From the NCBI GenBank assembly GCA_026874595.1, contig CM049313.1:51633659-51697658 (forward strand): a DNA stretch of 64,000 nucleotides, read 5' to 3'. Source of the DNA: Sipunculus nudus. Its lineage: Eukaryota > Annelida > Sipuncula > Golfingiida > Sipunculidae. Within the stretch, counting starts at the first letter, position 1. Each line of letters opens with the position of its first letter. Positions 1 to 29,576 of the stretch are shown piece after piece. The notes below the pieces were generated by a model. The model was given only the letters and a program-made list of their open reading frames with translations, was not told where the DNA came from and made no database searches. The position numbers were made by a program, and so were the translations under genes.

Positions 1-1446
1 CCGTAGGGAGGCCTGAATCGTAAAAAAACCCGAACTAATGTATTGTACTTATTGGAAAAGGTATCTGGCCCAGTATTTTGCTGTACACGAAATGTGGAAA
101 TCTGAAAAATGTTACTTCTAGTGTATCCATTATTGGTTCAGAGTAAGGCAACAGAAACTAAATCTAAAGAATACAGTCTGCTAAGCTTATATAAATGTGA
201 AGATTTTATGATTGTTATATAAATAAGCGTATATATAGCTATAGGGAAGCTTCAAAAATTTTTATTTTCGACAAGGCAGAAACCCATTATACATTAAACG
301 GATATTTTGATAAAGATGCTGTTGGTTTACAGTTGTACATAAAGGCATGAGAAACTGAACCAATTTTTGTTTTATAAATATATGAAACTATTTATCCATA
401 TGACGACCATTCAAACATTTCAATGTTAGAGAGAAATATAGTCAATATAAAAGTGTCATTGTTGTGTAAATTTATTACATTTATAAGGCTTAGTCACAGG
501 CATAATATAAAATAAAAAATGGAAGTAAGACAGCAGTTAGTTAAATGCTAAAAGTCATAATTTGTAAGTTAACAAAAGTATTTGATGCTAGAACAAATAA
601 AACAAGTAATTTCGCATTTTTTAAATAATCTAATGAACAAATTAAAAGCAAGGACTACACTATGTTTATGTTATTGATGACACTAGAAGTAGTAACAAAT
701 CTTGTAGATAAAAGGATAGGACATTAAAAAATATGTATCAAGAGAAAAGAAATTAAAAATAAATTACCAAACAGATGAAAGTAGTTCAAAATTGATAAAT
801 AAGAATGTATTCTAGGTGCATGTGCAGGCCCGGTATTTTTATTAGTTCCATGAAAGCAGCATGTGCACTGGGATAAGAGGGTTTGAAATATATATGTGCC
901 TTACCAAATGATACTGTCCTGTGGGATGTACCCATAAATCTGTTTTTGTCTCTTTGTAGGTCTAGGATAACTCACTATAAACTGGCCTAGTAGGGTCTTT
1001 GTAAAGTCAGTAACCTCAGTGAAAAACTAAACTTATTAAACGGTTGTGTATTTCTTTTTTTTTTTAATATGATAAAAAAACGTAAAAAAATCACGCCTAG
1101 TTATTCACAGAATTAACAAATGAATAAAACAGGGTTGATCTCAACTAATATATCGATTTGACATCAGAGCACCCCTTAAATTCCTTTAGTATGTATATGT
1201 CTTTTAGATCAACTAATATAAATTAAGTTTGTAAAAACATTAAAGTAACAGGTTACAATTACCCTTTAATTAACCAAAAGAAAAAAGAAATAAAGCAACA
1301 TATAGTTGCAGTTACCTGTTAATTATTGCCAGAACCCATGCCAAGCTCACTTGGGAATTACATAATGCAGGTATTATTGCACTATGGTCACATGTTCAGG
1401 CAGGTGTCCTTCAAACGTACTGGCATCAGATTATGTAACACACGAT
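1..1446. other. AT-rich stretch with no supported gene
   Basis: No open frame, splice-site-bounded exon or RNA gene could be supported here. The sequence is AT-rich with short A and T runs and no obvious internal repeat structure. It may be intron or spacer of the genes suggested by the candidate exons at 1447-1536 and 2363-2648. Confidence 0.5.
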
Positions 1447-1536
1447 TCATGGCCACAGTCCATTGTCAATCTCGACACTGATTATCTCATCATTCATATC
1501 AGCGTCTGTGTAGATACAATCTGATAAATTATAATA
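1447..1536 (-). CDS. Candidate short terminal exon (unidentified gene)
   Basis: On the minus strand, an AG acceptor (GGTATTGCAG) is followed by 29 open codons and a TGA. The translation contains SDCIYTDADMNDEIISVEID, which has a protein-like composition. It could be the last exon of the minus-strand gene that starts at 5581, but no joining exons were found and the phases cannot be checked. The polypyrimidine tract is weak, so this may be chance. Confidence 0.22.
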   Translation of the reverse strand, partial: YYNLSDCIYTDADMNDEIISVEIDNGLWP

Positions 1537-2362
1537 CTGCAATACCACAGTTAACACTGGCTATATGTCCTGTCACTGTTGCGTAAGTACTCCGGTATCA
1601 AAATATTTATCAGGTGCATGAGCTTTGTCCACCTTACCAGTGTCAGACAAGACTGATAAAGTCAAGTACTACCAGTTTAGGTAAATCTTGCGGAGAATTA
1701 TGTATGTTTGCTGAATGTCAAGCGTGTTGAATATGGCATATCGGAAACAGGAAACATATGATAGTTTTTATAGATGCCATTAATCACCTTGTAGACAGTT
1801 TAATAATTCAACATCTCACCAACATTAAACATTAGATGTAAGCATTAAAATCTATTAAAAAAGAGATAATATTAGATGAGTGAAAAAATATATATTCCTG
1901 TTAGCCTGTAACTAGTTAGTTCCCTCCATTACAATAAACAATTGAATAAATAGTATGATCTCTTATTCATTATTTAACCAAATGTTTTGTAGCAAAATTC
2001 TACTGATATAGCTAATTTTTAAGGGTATTTACTTTCTGTCTATTACTATTACATTACCAATAACCCAGTATAACAATTAATTATGAAAACATTTTAGTAT
2101 ACCTAGAGGTTAATTGTTTTGAGGCACTTTCACAAACACTCAGGTACATACCATCCCTAGTAATGTATTATAATGAGCGGAATATGTTCTGTATACATAG
2201 TGGTTAACTCAACCAAATCAGCATAGCATGACAATTTAGTCAAGGGATAGTTATACTAATATTGTCATAATGATTCTAATATCAAAGATGTTCATTATTT
2301 GTATATGTATTGTGATTCAATTTGTGATGAATAGATACTGCTTTTTTTTTATTTTGTTGCAG

Positions 2363-2648
2363 GAACGGACATGTTCTGCCTCCTGCATACACCAGTACAT
2401 TCAGCACAGCTACAGCACGAGGAATACAGTTGATGTTGCCAAGCAGCAATGTTATATTTAAAAATAATAACAGTAAATTAATAAATATGCAAATGGGTTT
2501 GCTTAATAAGAAAAAAACTTTAAATTCAAAGCCTCAGAGCTACACGTGCATTGATCAAACAGTCATGCTGTCTTATACGCATAATGCTGACATGGTGCAG
2601 TCCATGTATTTTTTACAATATTCACGATTATTTGACGTGCTCATTTGA
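2363..2648 (+). CDS. Candidate 3'-terminal exon of an unidentified + strand gene
   Basis: A strong acceptor with a long T-run (TTTTATTTTGTTGCAG) is followed, after one phase base, by about 94 open codons to a TGA at 2646-2648. The frame reads NGHVLPPAYTSTFSTATARG at its start, then turns Asn/Lys/Gln-rich. No domain is recognised. The start has the look of real coding sequence (proline/serine/threonine-rich, no early stops), while the second half resembles AT-rich non-coding sequence. Upstream exons would lie before the window or in 1-2270, where none was recognised. Alternatively this is a chance open frame behind a good acceptor. Confidence 0.3.
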
Positions 2649-5469
2649 ATAAATTTGGCACCATAATAAATTGGGGGTGGGGAACCCATTAAGACATTAA
2701 TGGTTTTGTATGATAAATACTGTCAGGTCAAAAGGAACTTTTGGGTTTTTCCTGGTATATTATCTGTCCGGCCTAGTTGAACACACACAAAACTTGTTTA
2801 TTTTTTTTCCCGTTAACCGGGGAGGGAGTGTAGGATATTCCATATACTCTTAATAGATAACCCCTCAACCCCACACTACAAGCGGGCTCAACCATTAATG
2901 CCCTGATAAAGAATCACAGCCAGTTAATGGGAGGGCCTAGTAGGGCCTATTCAGTCTCGAGTTAGCGGGCCTGGAGGTCAGTCCTCTAGGGCACGCAGGT
3001 AAGTCCCTTGGGGAAGAGCTGGGATCCCAACGTATTTTTAAATAAAAAATGAAGCTTGTGAAGCCAATGATGAAGTGCAGTAATGGTGAAGTAGAGTAAC
3101 CGGCCACCCTTTAAATCTTTAGTAAAGCGTTCACCCGAAGCATACACTCTGTATCTGTAGTAAAGCTTACATCCTATGCACTGACGGACAGTATACTGTG
3201 TTGGCATGTGAGTAATATACATTCTAAATTCGGACAGGTTTTTTTATCAATTGGAGATGTTAGACTTAAATTCCTGTGCTGTTTTCTATTATCCGTGGGA
3301 AAACCCTACAATTCTATAGTCATTCTCATCCCCTCATGTCCACCTGTTTTTTGCAATGAAAAGTTTTATTAGTAACATTTCAAGGGAAACAACATATCTA
3401 TTTCACGAACATGCGCACCGCGCGTGTTTGAGCAGGGTTTGGGTCTGCAGGGTTCGGGTCATGAGTTTTTTTGCATATAAACAAACAGGCTAGACGATGA
3501 TATCAAGTATTCATTAATAAATACTAGGTAGAACGCAAACATATTACTGCTAAATAGCTACATAAATTTTTTTAATTGACCCCAAAATAATGGAATTTAC
3601 ATCATCATTTTGTTGACGTACGCAGCATGTGTATTGTCAGATACAGACACCTTCAAAACATACAGCGTTTCCAAGTTGAACTCTGTATTGTTCAGGTTCT
3701 CACGGTTGTCAATGACTTTATAAGTTATCTCACTGCAACTGGGCAAAAAAAAAACGCTCTGGCCGAGGATTGCTGTGGAATTAATTGTATGCTAATAACC
3801 CAGGATCATACATATCAGATATCTCCAATAGGTGTCGCTAGTGAAAGGAAAAGGTCTATCATAGTGTCCTGTATGACCAAATTTTCAACAAGTCAAATGA
3901 ATACCTACCTTTCACCTTATTTAAGAAACATAATTATTTATAAATATAAAAAAGTCTATATTTTACAATATATCAGACCCACTTATGGCGGTCAAAGTCA
4001 TTGGTTACATGCAAAAACGGCCTCATTTGACAGCTGCTGATTTGAAGATTTCATGTAAACACTAAATATGTAAAAAAAAATAAAACCACAGATGGCTTCT
4101 CATGCAGGACCTGATCATATCTGCCAGGCCAGATCTGTGTGAAGAGACTAACAAGTTGTAAAACATGAACTGGGGGATTTATTGTAAAGTTCTTAATCGT
4201 CACACTTCCATGTGTAGCTTTCTAGAAAATTATTGAAAAATATACACTTTTAAGAAAATTATCAACAAAAACAGGTGAGCACAGGCTGGTGGAACGAAGT
4301 ATATCAAGTACATCTTTAATCTTTGTGAACTTGTGATTATAATTAAAATTAATGAATCATAAATGATGCAAGTTTCAGAAACTCACTTATGTTCAATCAC
4401 CTCATAATCAAACTGTAAATAATAAAAATATTGTGTGTGGTAATTTCTTTTTACCTACGTGTTTAATCCTCGTCCCTTTCGTTTGAGTAAAACTAATTAA
4501 ATTATTATAACACATCCAGTAGTGGACAGCATCCAGCATGAAGTTAAGGTAGCACAGGGCCCCAGTGGCTGGGAAATATGGCTAGTAAATGACATGTAGT
4601 TCCTGTGGAAAAATAGGTACCGTGAAATATGTGAAGATACCCATAATATTTTTGTACAGGTATTACACATTGCCATAGCGCCGTTTGTCTTCAAGAGACA
4701 TAACATCTGATTCTAAAAGTGTGCAGAATTTACACACTATAGTGCTTTCTGTTTTGTACAGACAAAACAATTGATTCCATAGACTTTTCAAGCAGATTCA
4801 TGGCATGGTGTTTCATGCTAACACAATAGTAGGCTTCGGTCATAACTAATACAAACTGGCATGTATAATAACATTTTAGCTCATTTCCATTAATATGTAA
4901 CCATAAAACCATCATGTGTTCAGACACGAAATAATATCTTTGATATAAAAAACAATGTGAAAACTCCAGATAAACTCTTCTGACAATAAGTTGTAACTTC
5001 CGATACATATAAACTGACATAAAGGAAAATAATACAATACACAATGGTATATTCAGGAAAATACTATGACTGAGCGAGAAATATGAAGCAAGCGGCTAGT
5101 AAGCCTTTCAATACAGCCATCCTGTGTCCTCGAGCGTGCCACGGTTCCTTCACCGAAATTTAGCCAGAACATTCAGGCTCCAGTACATCACTATATGACG
5201 CTATAGTCTAAACTGGCATGTTCGTCAGGAAAAATAAAATTTAATTCACTTACCTTACGTAGGTATAGGCCTATACAATTTAATATCGTTATACAGTTAC
5301 ATTCAGAAGTCAGAAGTGTTCCTGCCTTAACGTAAAACACCATGTCTGGTCCTATCTCCAATCACATGGTTATACAAAGACAATTATAATAAATAATACC
5401 CAGGTAATCGACATGATGTTATTGTAAGATGGAACATTATCAATGGTTAATGATGTTTAATCATCTTAC
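2649..5469. other. Spacer or intron with repeat copy A and one protein-like minus frame
   Basis: This stretch holds copy A of a dispersed repeat (about 3341-4300). It also holds a 78-codon minus-strand frame at 2986-3222, preceded by AG, that contains QCIGCKLYYRYRVYASGERF. The Cys-x2-Cys followed by aromatic residues recalls the cysteine clusters that accompany KDZ-type transposases, but the match is too weak to name. Other open frames here look like chance. Confidence 0.35.
3341..4300. repeat. Dispersed repeat, copy A
   Basis: Two blocks are shared with 7420-7930. One begins CCCCTCATGTCCACCTGTTT near 3341; the second (about 3961-4290) contains ATATCAGACCCACTTATGGC and CATGAACTGGGGGATTTATT. 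Copy A carries about 450 bp between the blocks that copy B lacks. No coding capacity was seen. The family is not identified. Confidence 0.7.
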
Positions 5470-5581
5470 CTGAGTTCCATGTCCCCTGCCTGTTCAGGAT
5501 CGCATACGGTTCGATCTTCATGAGTGAAAAACATCTGCCATCATCAATGATTGGGCGGAAAGGAAAGTTAAACTTTTCCAT
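5470..5581 (-). CDS. First coding exon of an unidentified minus-strand gene
   Basis: Reading right to left, an ATG at 5581-5579 opens 37 codons (starting MEKFNFPFRPIIDDGRCFSL) and ends at a consensus donor (ACTCAG/gtaaga) in phase 1. A second in-frame ATG lies three codons upstream. Codon content is non-repetitive and protein-like with no stops. A TATA box lies about 30 bp upstream, so this is probably a true 5' exon with a very short leader. The product was not recognised. Remaining exons should lie at lower coordinates; 1447-1536 is one possible terminal exon. Confidence 0.5.
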
Positions 5582-5609
5582 AGTTAGCATCACAGTCGCT
5601 TGAATCACT

Positions 5610-5620
5610 ATTTATATATA
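5610..5620 (-). promoter_or_regulatory. TATA box for the 5581 exon
   Basis: On the minus strand the sequence reads TATATAAATA, about 30 bp upstream of the ATG at 5581, the expected distance for a TATA box whose transcription start nearly coincides with the coding start. Confidence 0.4.
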
Positions 5621-6575
5621 ACGACTGTGATAGCATCATACAAAAAACTAAGTAAAAGGGGCCGCAAGATGGCGTGGTTGTCAGTCATTGAAATTTAAAC
5701 ATGTCAAGACGCATCGCTCGAAATCATCAAAAAAAAGTCTTCATACTTGAACTCTAGGCCATGATTCAGTCATTTTTTTGTCAGATATACGCATTTTAAC
5801 TCAAAGAATCAAAATTATCATACGTCATATAATTTCTCCAATATCTGACGATGCTGCTCATGAGGCGACCATGCAGCTGTCAGTGGCGATCATGCACAGA
5901 TCGAACCCGGCATGGAAAGACTGGAAAATTTATGTTTCATCGAACGAGTTTCTCTATTAGACAAAACGTACATATCTTACGTTCTCATTTAAATTGATAA
6001 AATTAAGTAATTTTTAGATATTTTTAGTTCTAGTGCCGAGATGAAGTGTCAGATTGCATATTTTTTAAATCGCAGTTGGGGTCATGTAACATATAGTCAT
6101 GACACCTCCATGTAAACAATAACAGATTGCCGATGTTTAGACTAAGTGGGCGTTGTCAGGTCTTGCACGTGCCTTCTCAAAAACACAGTGGAATCAGTGT
6201 CATTACATCGAACCCCTCTGTCCACTGAACTGAAATAATTAATATACTCTACTCATACGAAGCACCTCATTGGGACATATATCTGTTTAATTATTGTTAC
6301 AAACTCAACTGAAGGATACCTGTTAATTATATAACCATCTATGGATGGTAGAATAGGATTGTTTTTACTAAGTATTTCATCAAAGACGGTCATAAAATAT
6401 TGTATATATTTATGAGACCATGATTCCTTACACACAGCATATTATAAGATTCGAAATGACGCTGCCTCGATCTAAACATTATAAGTTTTATTCATATTTT
6501 AAAATAATTTATCAATAAAATATTTTATTTCTTGTGTAGCAGAACAGAGTAATCATCATATCTTGCACATATGTT

Positions 6576-6577
<2 letters not shown>

Positions 6578-6639
<62 letters not shown>
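6578..6639. repeat. (TA)n microsatellite
   Basis: About 31 perfect TA units followed by a T-run. Confidence 0.95.
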
Positions 6640-6643
<4 letters not shown>

Positions 6644-7419
6644 TTTTTTTCTGAATTGCCGTGAATGCTCTGGGAATACAAACACGTGTACACAAGCCGC
6701 AGTCTTAGAGGATCGTAACGCACTTTTGAAGTTGGCAGATGTGGGTGGGTGGGGGTCGCTTTTAAGGGTATAAAGAATATTTGGAAAATCGAATTTTGAG
6801 AGCGCCCGGGGCGCTTATTACGTCAATTACGGTTTATGTTTCCTGTCTCCTGCTAATTCCTTCCCGAGCAAGTCGATAGATGGCGCTGTAGTAAATTCAA
6901 CCATTCACTACAGCTCGGGCAAAATTTGACGTATCGAGAACCTTGACCTTGTCACACAAAGATGAGTGTACTATTCTCCAAGCATATATTTCTTTCCCGT
7001 TGTTTCTCTTTCGTAAAGCTGTTTTGCAAAGACCTTTACTTTAAGTCATATTTTTGGACATGCTTCGATAAACAGAAATAAAAAAATTGATAAATTTCTC
7101 ATTTATGTCTTTAAAACTCAAATGATATATATAAGCTTCTTTATTTATAGACATTTCTTGGAGAATGGCTAGTAGTGTTGACAAACTTGTGTCCACCGTA
7201 GACCTTAAAATTGACAGTTCCCTGTTCAGTCAGGACAGTGTTTGTTCCATGACATAGGTGACACGGCCGCGGGGAGGTACGTCTCGTAGCAAGAACATGT
7301 AAACTTTAGCCGTAGTGTATCCGAACGACATAGCCGTCATCATTAAAGCCAAAATATGCACCTGGCACAATACAATACAAAACAAAAGCCTACGCAGTAT
7401 GGTAATACTATAGTCCGTT

Positions 7420-7930
7420 TCATCCCCTCATGTCCACCTGTTTTTTGCTATGAAAATTTTTATTAGGTATATTTCAAGGGAAACAATTATAGTGTAGAGG
7501 AGAGGATTACAGAACCTAATTTTCAACTAGGTAACTAAATTCCAACCTTATGCCATATTTGAGTAACAGAATTTTCTGAAAATATGAGAAATCAGTCTAC
7601 ATTTTACAACATATCAGACCCACTTATGGCAGTCAAGGTCATTGGTCACATGCAAAAACAGCCTCAAATGACAGCTGCTGATTGGATAATCTCATGTAAA
7701 CACTCTAAAAAATATAACCAGCTAAAACAAAGATGGCTACTTATGGAGGGACACACAATATCTGCCAGATCATGATAAAGAAACTAAAATGTTGTGAAAC
7801 ATGAACGGGGGATTTATTGTAAGATTCTAAACTGCCATATTAGGTTGTCACTTCCATATGTTGTTTACTTGGAAAATATTGGAAAATATAAACTTTTAAG
7901 TAAATCATCTACAAAAAACAGGTGGACAGC
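7420..7930. repeat. Dispersed repeat, copy B
   Basis: Diverged second copy of the repeat at 3341-4300, in the same orientation and about 4 kb away. It shares the CCCCTCATGTCCACCTGTTT start, the ATATCAGACCCACTTATGGC block and the GGGGGATTTATTGTAA block. The open frame at 7584-7775 is a by-product of this repeat. Confidence 0.7.
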
Positions 7931-8399
7931 AGGTGGTGAAATAGACTATAATAGTCTCAAACTCCCATTAAGGTTAGAGGAACGTATTTCCAAGCTCTAT
8001 ATATATTGTAGTATAAATCATAAAAGGTGCACGTATTATTGGGTGAACTGGAAGTTTTTTCTATCAAGTGTTTGGCATCATGTTATATATCAGACTAGAG
8101 ATATAAACCTGAAATTTTATTTATTCCAGAAAAACATGGGGTTTAGGTAAAAAAAAAAAGGTTTGGTTCTCAGGCACTTTTTTTCAGAAGTCAATGCGGG
8201 TGGAACTTTTTTTTATTTTTAAATTTTTTTGTACGTTCCTATAAAAATGTCAAATGATAAGGGAAGAGCATGATAAGGAGCCACTATAGAACGCGGGCTT
8301 CGCTTCTATTGAGGAAAATATAAATAAAACTGTCTCCTGTCATTCCCAATTTTAACTCCTACTTTACCTTTTTCTAACATTATCAACTACTAAGCATCA

Positions 8400-8490
8400 G
8401 AAGTTGCCTGAATCTGGAATCGAACCTACGATCTCTAGACTAGGAGGCCTACACGCTACTAAGTGAGCCGTGAAGACGAGATACCAGCAG
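8400..8490 (-). repeat. tRNA-derived SINE head
   Basis: On the minus strand the sequence contains GGCTCACTTAGTAGCG (box A-like) and, about 35 bp later, GTAGGTTCGATTCC (box B-like), in tRNA spacing. It aligns with 51360-51455. The T-arm does not pair well, so this is a retroposed tRNA-like head and not a functional tRNA gene. Confidence 0.55.
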
Positions 8491-8585
8491 GAGCGAGTTT
8501 TGTTCATTTATATCTGTGATTGAAGTGCCATCTATTGCGAAAATGGGAAACCATTTACTATTCGAACAGGAAAATTAAGCTTAAG

Positions 8586-8604
8586 GTGGGGGCTCCGCCC
8601 CCAC
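8586..8604. repeat. GC-rich stem-loop
   Basis: GTGGGGGC-TCC-GCCCCCAC forms a perfect 8-bp stem with a 3-base loop, in strong contrast to the AT-rich surroundings. Confidence 0.8.
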
Positions 8605-9474
8605 ACCCCCGTTCAGTCGGGGAACCCAGGTTCCCAGGACCCCTCCTCCTCTAATATAATAAACTCCAGTTATGAGCAAAATTAAATATGGGAATTCTCA
8701 GGAAAATAATATGTATTGGCCTTTTTCAGGAAATAATTTATTATGGGACACCCTTTGTGCATAATGTACTGGCAGTAGGCTGAAGCCTGGTTTCTATAGT
8801 TCTGCCCATGATAATAACAAGTTTATTTTGCGAAACAAGTTAAAGCACTACATAACAATGGAAATTTTATCAGAATTGTATGATTTTATCTTCTTGAAAG
8901 ATATGTCTGAGCAGCATGAGGAAAAAATTAGTAATTGAAATCAAAATAAAAAATTTTGATGCAGGGGGTTAAAATTGACGCGGGCAGTGCCTGAGAACCA
9001 CACCTTTTATTTTTTTGGCCTTAGTACCTCGTTTTTTTCGCTAGAGACCAGCTTCTGAGTTTACTATAGTGCACTACAAAAGTAGCCACATGCTGAGCCA
9101 TGCCCCCACCACAAGCCCTTACACATTCAATCTCCTCAAACAGCACAAAAAATTATGACTACCTCTGAGAAAAAAACAGTAATAAATGTCTCCCCCATGT
9201 CAAACCAATATATTTTTCCTCATATATTCAATGACTATTAAACTTGAGATGAGCATATTCTCAGAGCTATAAATTCTGTAAATAATTCTTCAATGATGTA
9301 TCATAAGTGGATATTTTAAAAAGCTGTGGACTGATGCAAGAGTTTATTTTGCTTTATGATCAGAAAATAGTTTTAAAAAATGTAATGAATAATATCAATA
9401 AACATTGTGTACATTGTTGTATTGATACAGAAAAAAATAAAAATAATTGGTAATAAAAGATTTGCTAAGTACTT

Positions 9475-9630
9475 TTGAGGAAATATTCTCTTGTACTCTG
9501 TACTTGCACTGAGTACAAACCATGAGTACTTGTACTCGAGTACATGAGGGCATGCCTGTACTTGTACTCATATTTGTTCTTGGTATACTGTCAAGTACAC
9601 GTACTCGTACTCAAGTACTGTAACATTGAC
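9475..9630. repeat. GTAC-rich degenerate repeat
   Basis: Many overlapping GTACTTGTACTC / GAGTACAAGTAC motifs alternate between strands, giving repeated GTAC palindromes. The composition resembles the tandem array at 51720-52840. Confidence 0.65.
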
Positions 9631-9979
9631 TCACCCTTACCCTGATATATTTATATATATATATATATTCAAAAATATGTATATCCCTTATAAATATATA
9701 ATATTATATATTTATAATATGCATATAAATATATTTATAAACCCACTATGATTTATAAGTAATCTAGAAAAAAAAAATATATTTATGTATATTTATATAT
9801 ATACCTTATATTTAAATATATATGTTTATATGTTTGTTTGTGTAAGAAAAGTATATATTTGAGTATTTCCAGTGTATTTTTGGTGTGGTTTGACCGGTGG
9901 TATGACTGCAAAAAGTTTTGGAAATACTTATGCATACTTTAAAAAATATACAACACTCTTTATATTCCAGACATAGAGG

Positions 9980-28492
<18,513 letters not shown>

Positions 28493-29045
28493 CATCTTCA
28501 TTTAATCATATAGTCCATACATTAGTTAAACTAATCAACCTGGTTCTCCATCACTAATGAGATACAGACTGTTAACTTATAACCAGCAAATGATCCTGTT
28601 TTTAAATTATGCAGTTGAGTGATATGTTAAATGTGCCAAGCCAAGGGATATGAACTCTGTTTTGATTCTTAATTCTCTGTTCATGAATTGACTTGATATT
28701 AGATTTATTGTCTTTTATTTTTGTCAAATGTGTAATTAACGAGAAGTCAAGGGTCACATAATTTCGAATATTCCTTAACAATGTGCCATGGAATCCTCGC
28801 CTACAGTGGTGTGTGAAGTCTTGCTTTTTTTGTCATTTTTAATCATTTTTTTTTGGAATCTTAATGACTGAACTTCAGATTATTTATTTCTTATCCATTT
28901 TCTTTTCCTTTAAGGCGCCATTTTCTATTATATCTCTACTGTGTATTTTATAGTTCTATTTAGATTTGGATGTTATTGAGAATCTACATAACCTTAGAAT
29001 TATAAATACGAATTGGGTAATAGTTTATATTTTTTTTAATGTAAA

Positions 29046-29090
<45 letters not shown>

Positions 29091-29281
29091 CTTATATTTA
29101 ATGGGGAAAAGGTTTTTCTGAGACAAATGTATTTCGGAAAAATGTTACTTTAATGAACACTTGTCCAAGCTCTTGTCCAAGATACTTGTCTGCAGACAAA
29201 AAGTATCTACACAGTTGTCTCAAGGTTTGTCTGAAACAGATTTGAATAGAATTATCATTAATAAGGGGATGTTTTCTACCT
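28493..29281. other. Likely 3' UTR and spacer
   Basis: AT-rich sequence after the WHAMM/JMY stop, with a (TA)n tract at 29050-29088. No AATAAA close to the stop was found, so the cleavage site is not placed. Confidence 0.4.
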
Positions 29282-29290
29282 CTCTCTCTT

Positions 29291-29377
<87 letters not shown>

Positions 29378-29416
29378 AGAGAGAGAGAGGGAGAGAGAGA
29401 GAGAGAGAGAGAGAGC
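29282..29416. repeat. (CT)n-(TA)38-(GA)n compound palindromic microsatellite
   Basis: CTCTCTCTTTCTCTCTC is followed by 76 bp of TA (29299-29374) and then a GA tract to about 29416. The outer arms are complementary, so the block can fold into one long hairpin or cruciform. Confidence 0.9.
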
Positions 29417-29576
29417 GACTTCAGGCAGGCAGGCAGGGAGAGTAAGAAGTGAGAATGAGACAGAAAGAATGTGAAGAATTGTGTATGTGCTTTTGACTGA
29501 GAGCGAGAGAAAGAAGTGAGAGTAAGACGAAATATATATTATAAAGTAAAAATACTGACAAATCAGGTGATTTAAG

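Larger units (their letters stand above)
5582..7419. other. Spacer with (TA)n and a CpG-richer patch
   Basis: No gene is supported. A (TA)n tract lies at about 6578-6639. From about 6780 to 7330 the sequence is richer in CpG and contains GCGCCCGGGGCGC and a CRE-like ATTACGTCAAT. At 7164 an ATG opens a 30-codon frame (MASSVDKLVSTVDLKIDSSL at its start) behind an AG. This patch could hold a promoter and non-coding 5' exon of the WHAMM/JMY gene, but nothing in the sequence proves it. Confidence 0.3.
8160..9004. mobile_element. Non-autonomous TIR element, about 845 bp
   Basis: The left end GGTTTGGTTCTCAGGCACT (8160-8178) is matched, inverted, by AGTGCCTGAGAACCACACC (8986-9004), with two mismatches over 19 bp. 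No transposase is encoded. The interior carries a tRNA-like SINE head and a GC-rich stem-loop. A-runs on the left and T-runs on the right prevent a clear target duplication call. Confidence 0.65.

Noticed and set aside
4730-5044. 104-codon minus frame
   Set aside because: AT-rich, no motif or splice-site support; consistent with chance.
8400-8490. Functional tRNA gene
   Set aside because: Box A and box B spacing fits, but the T and acceptor stems do not pair and a second diverged copy exists, so it is a SINE head. The copy at 51360-51455 was judged the same way.
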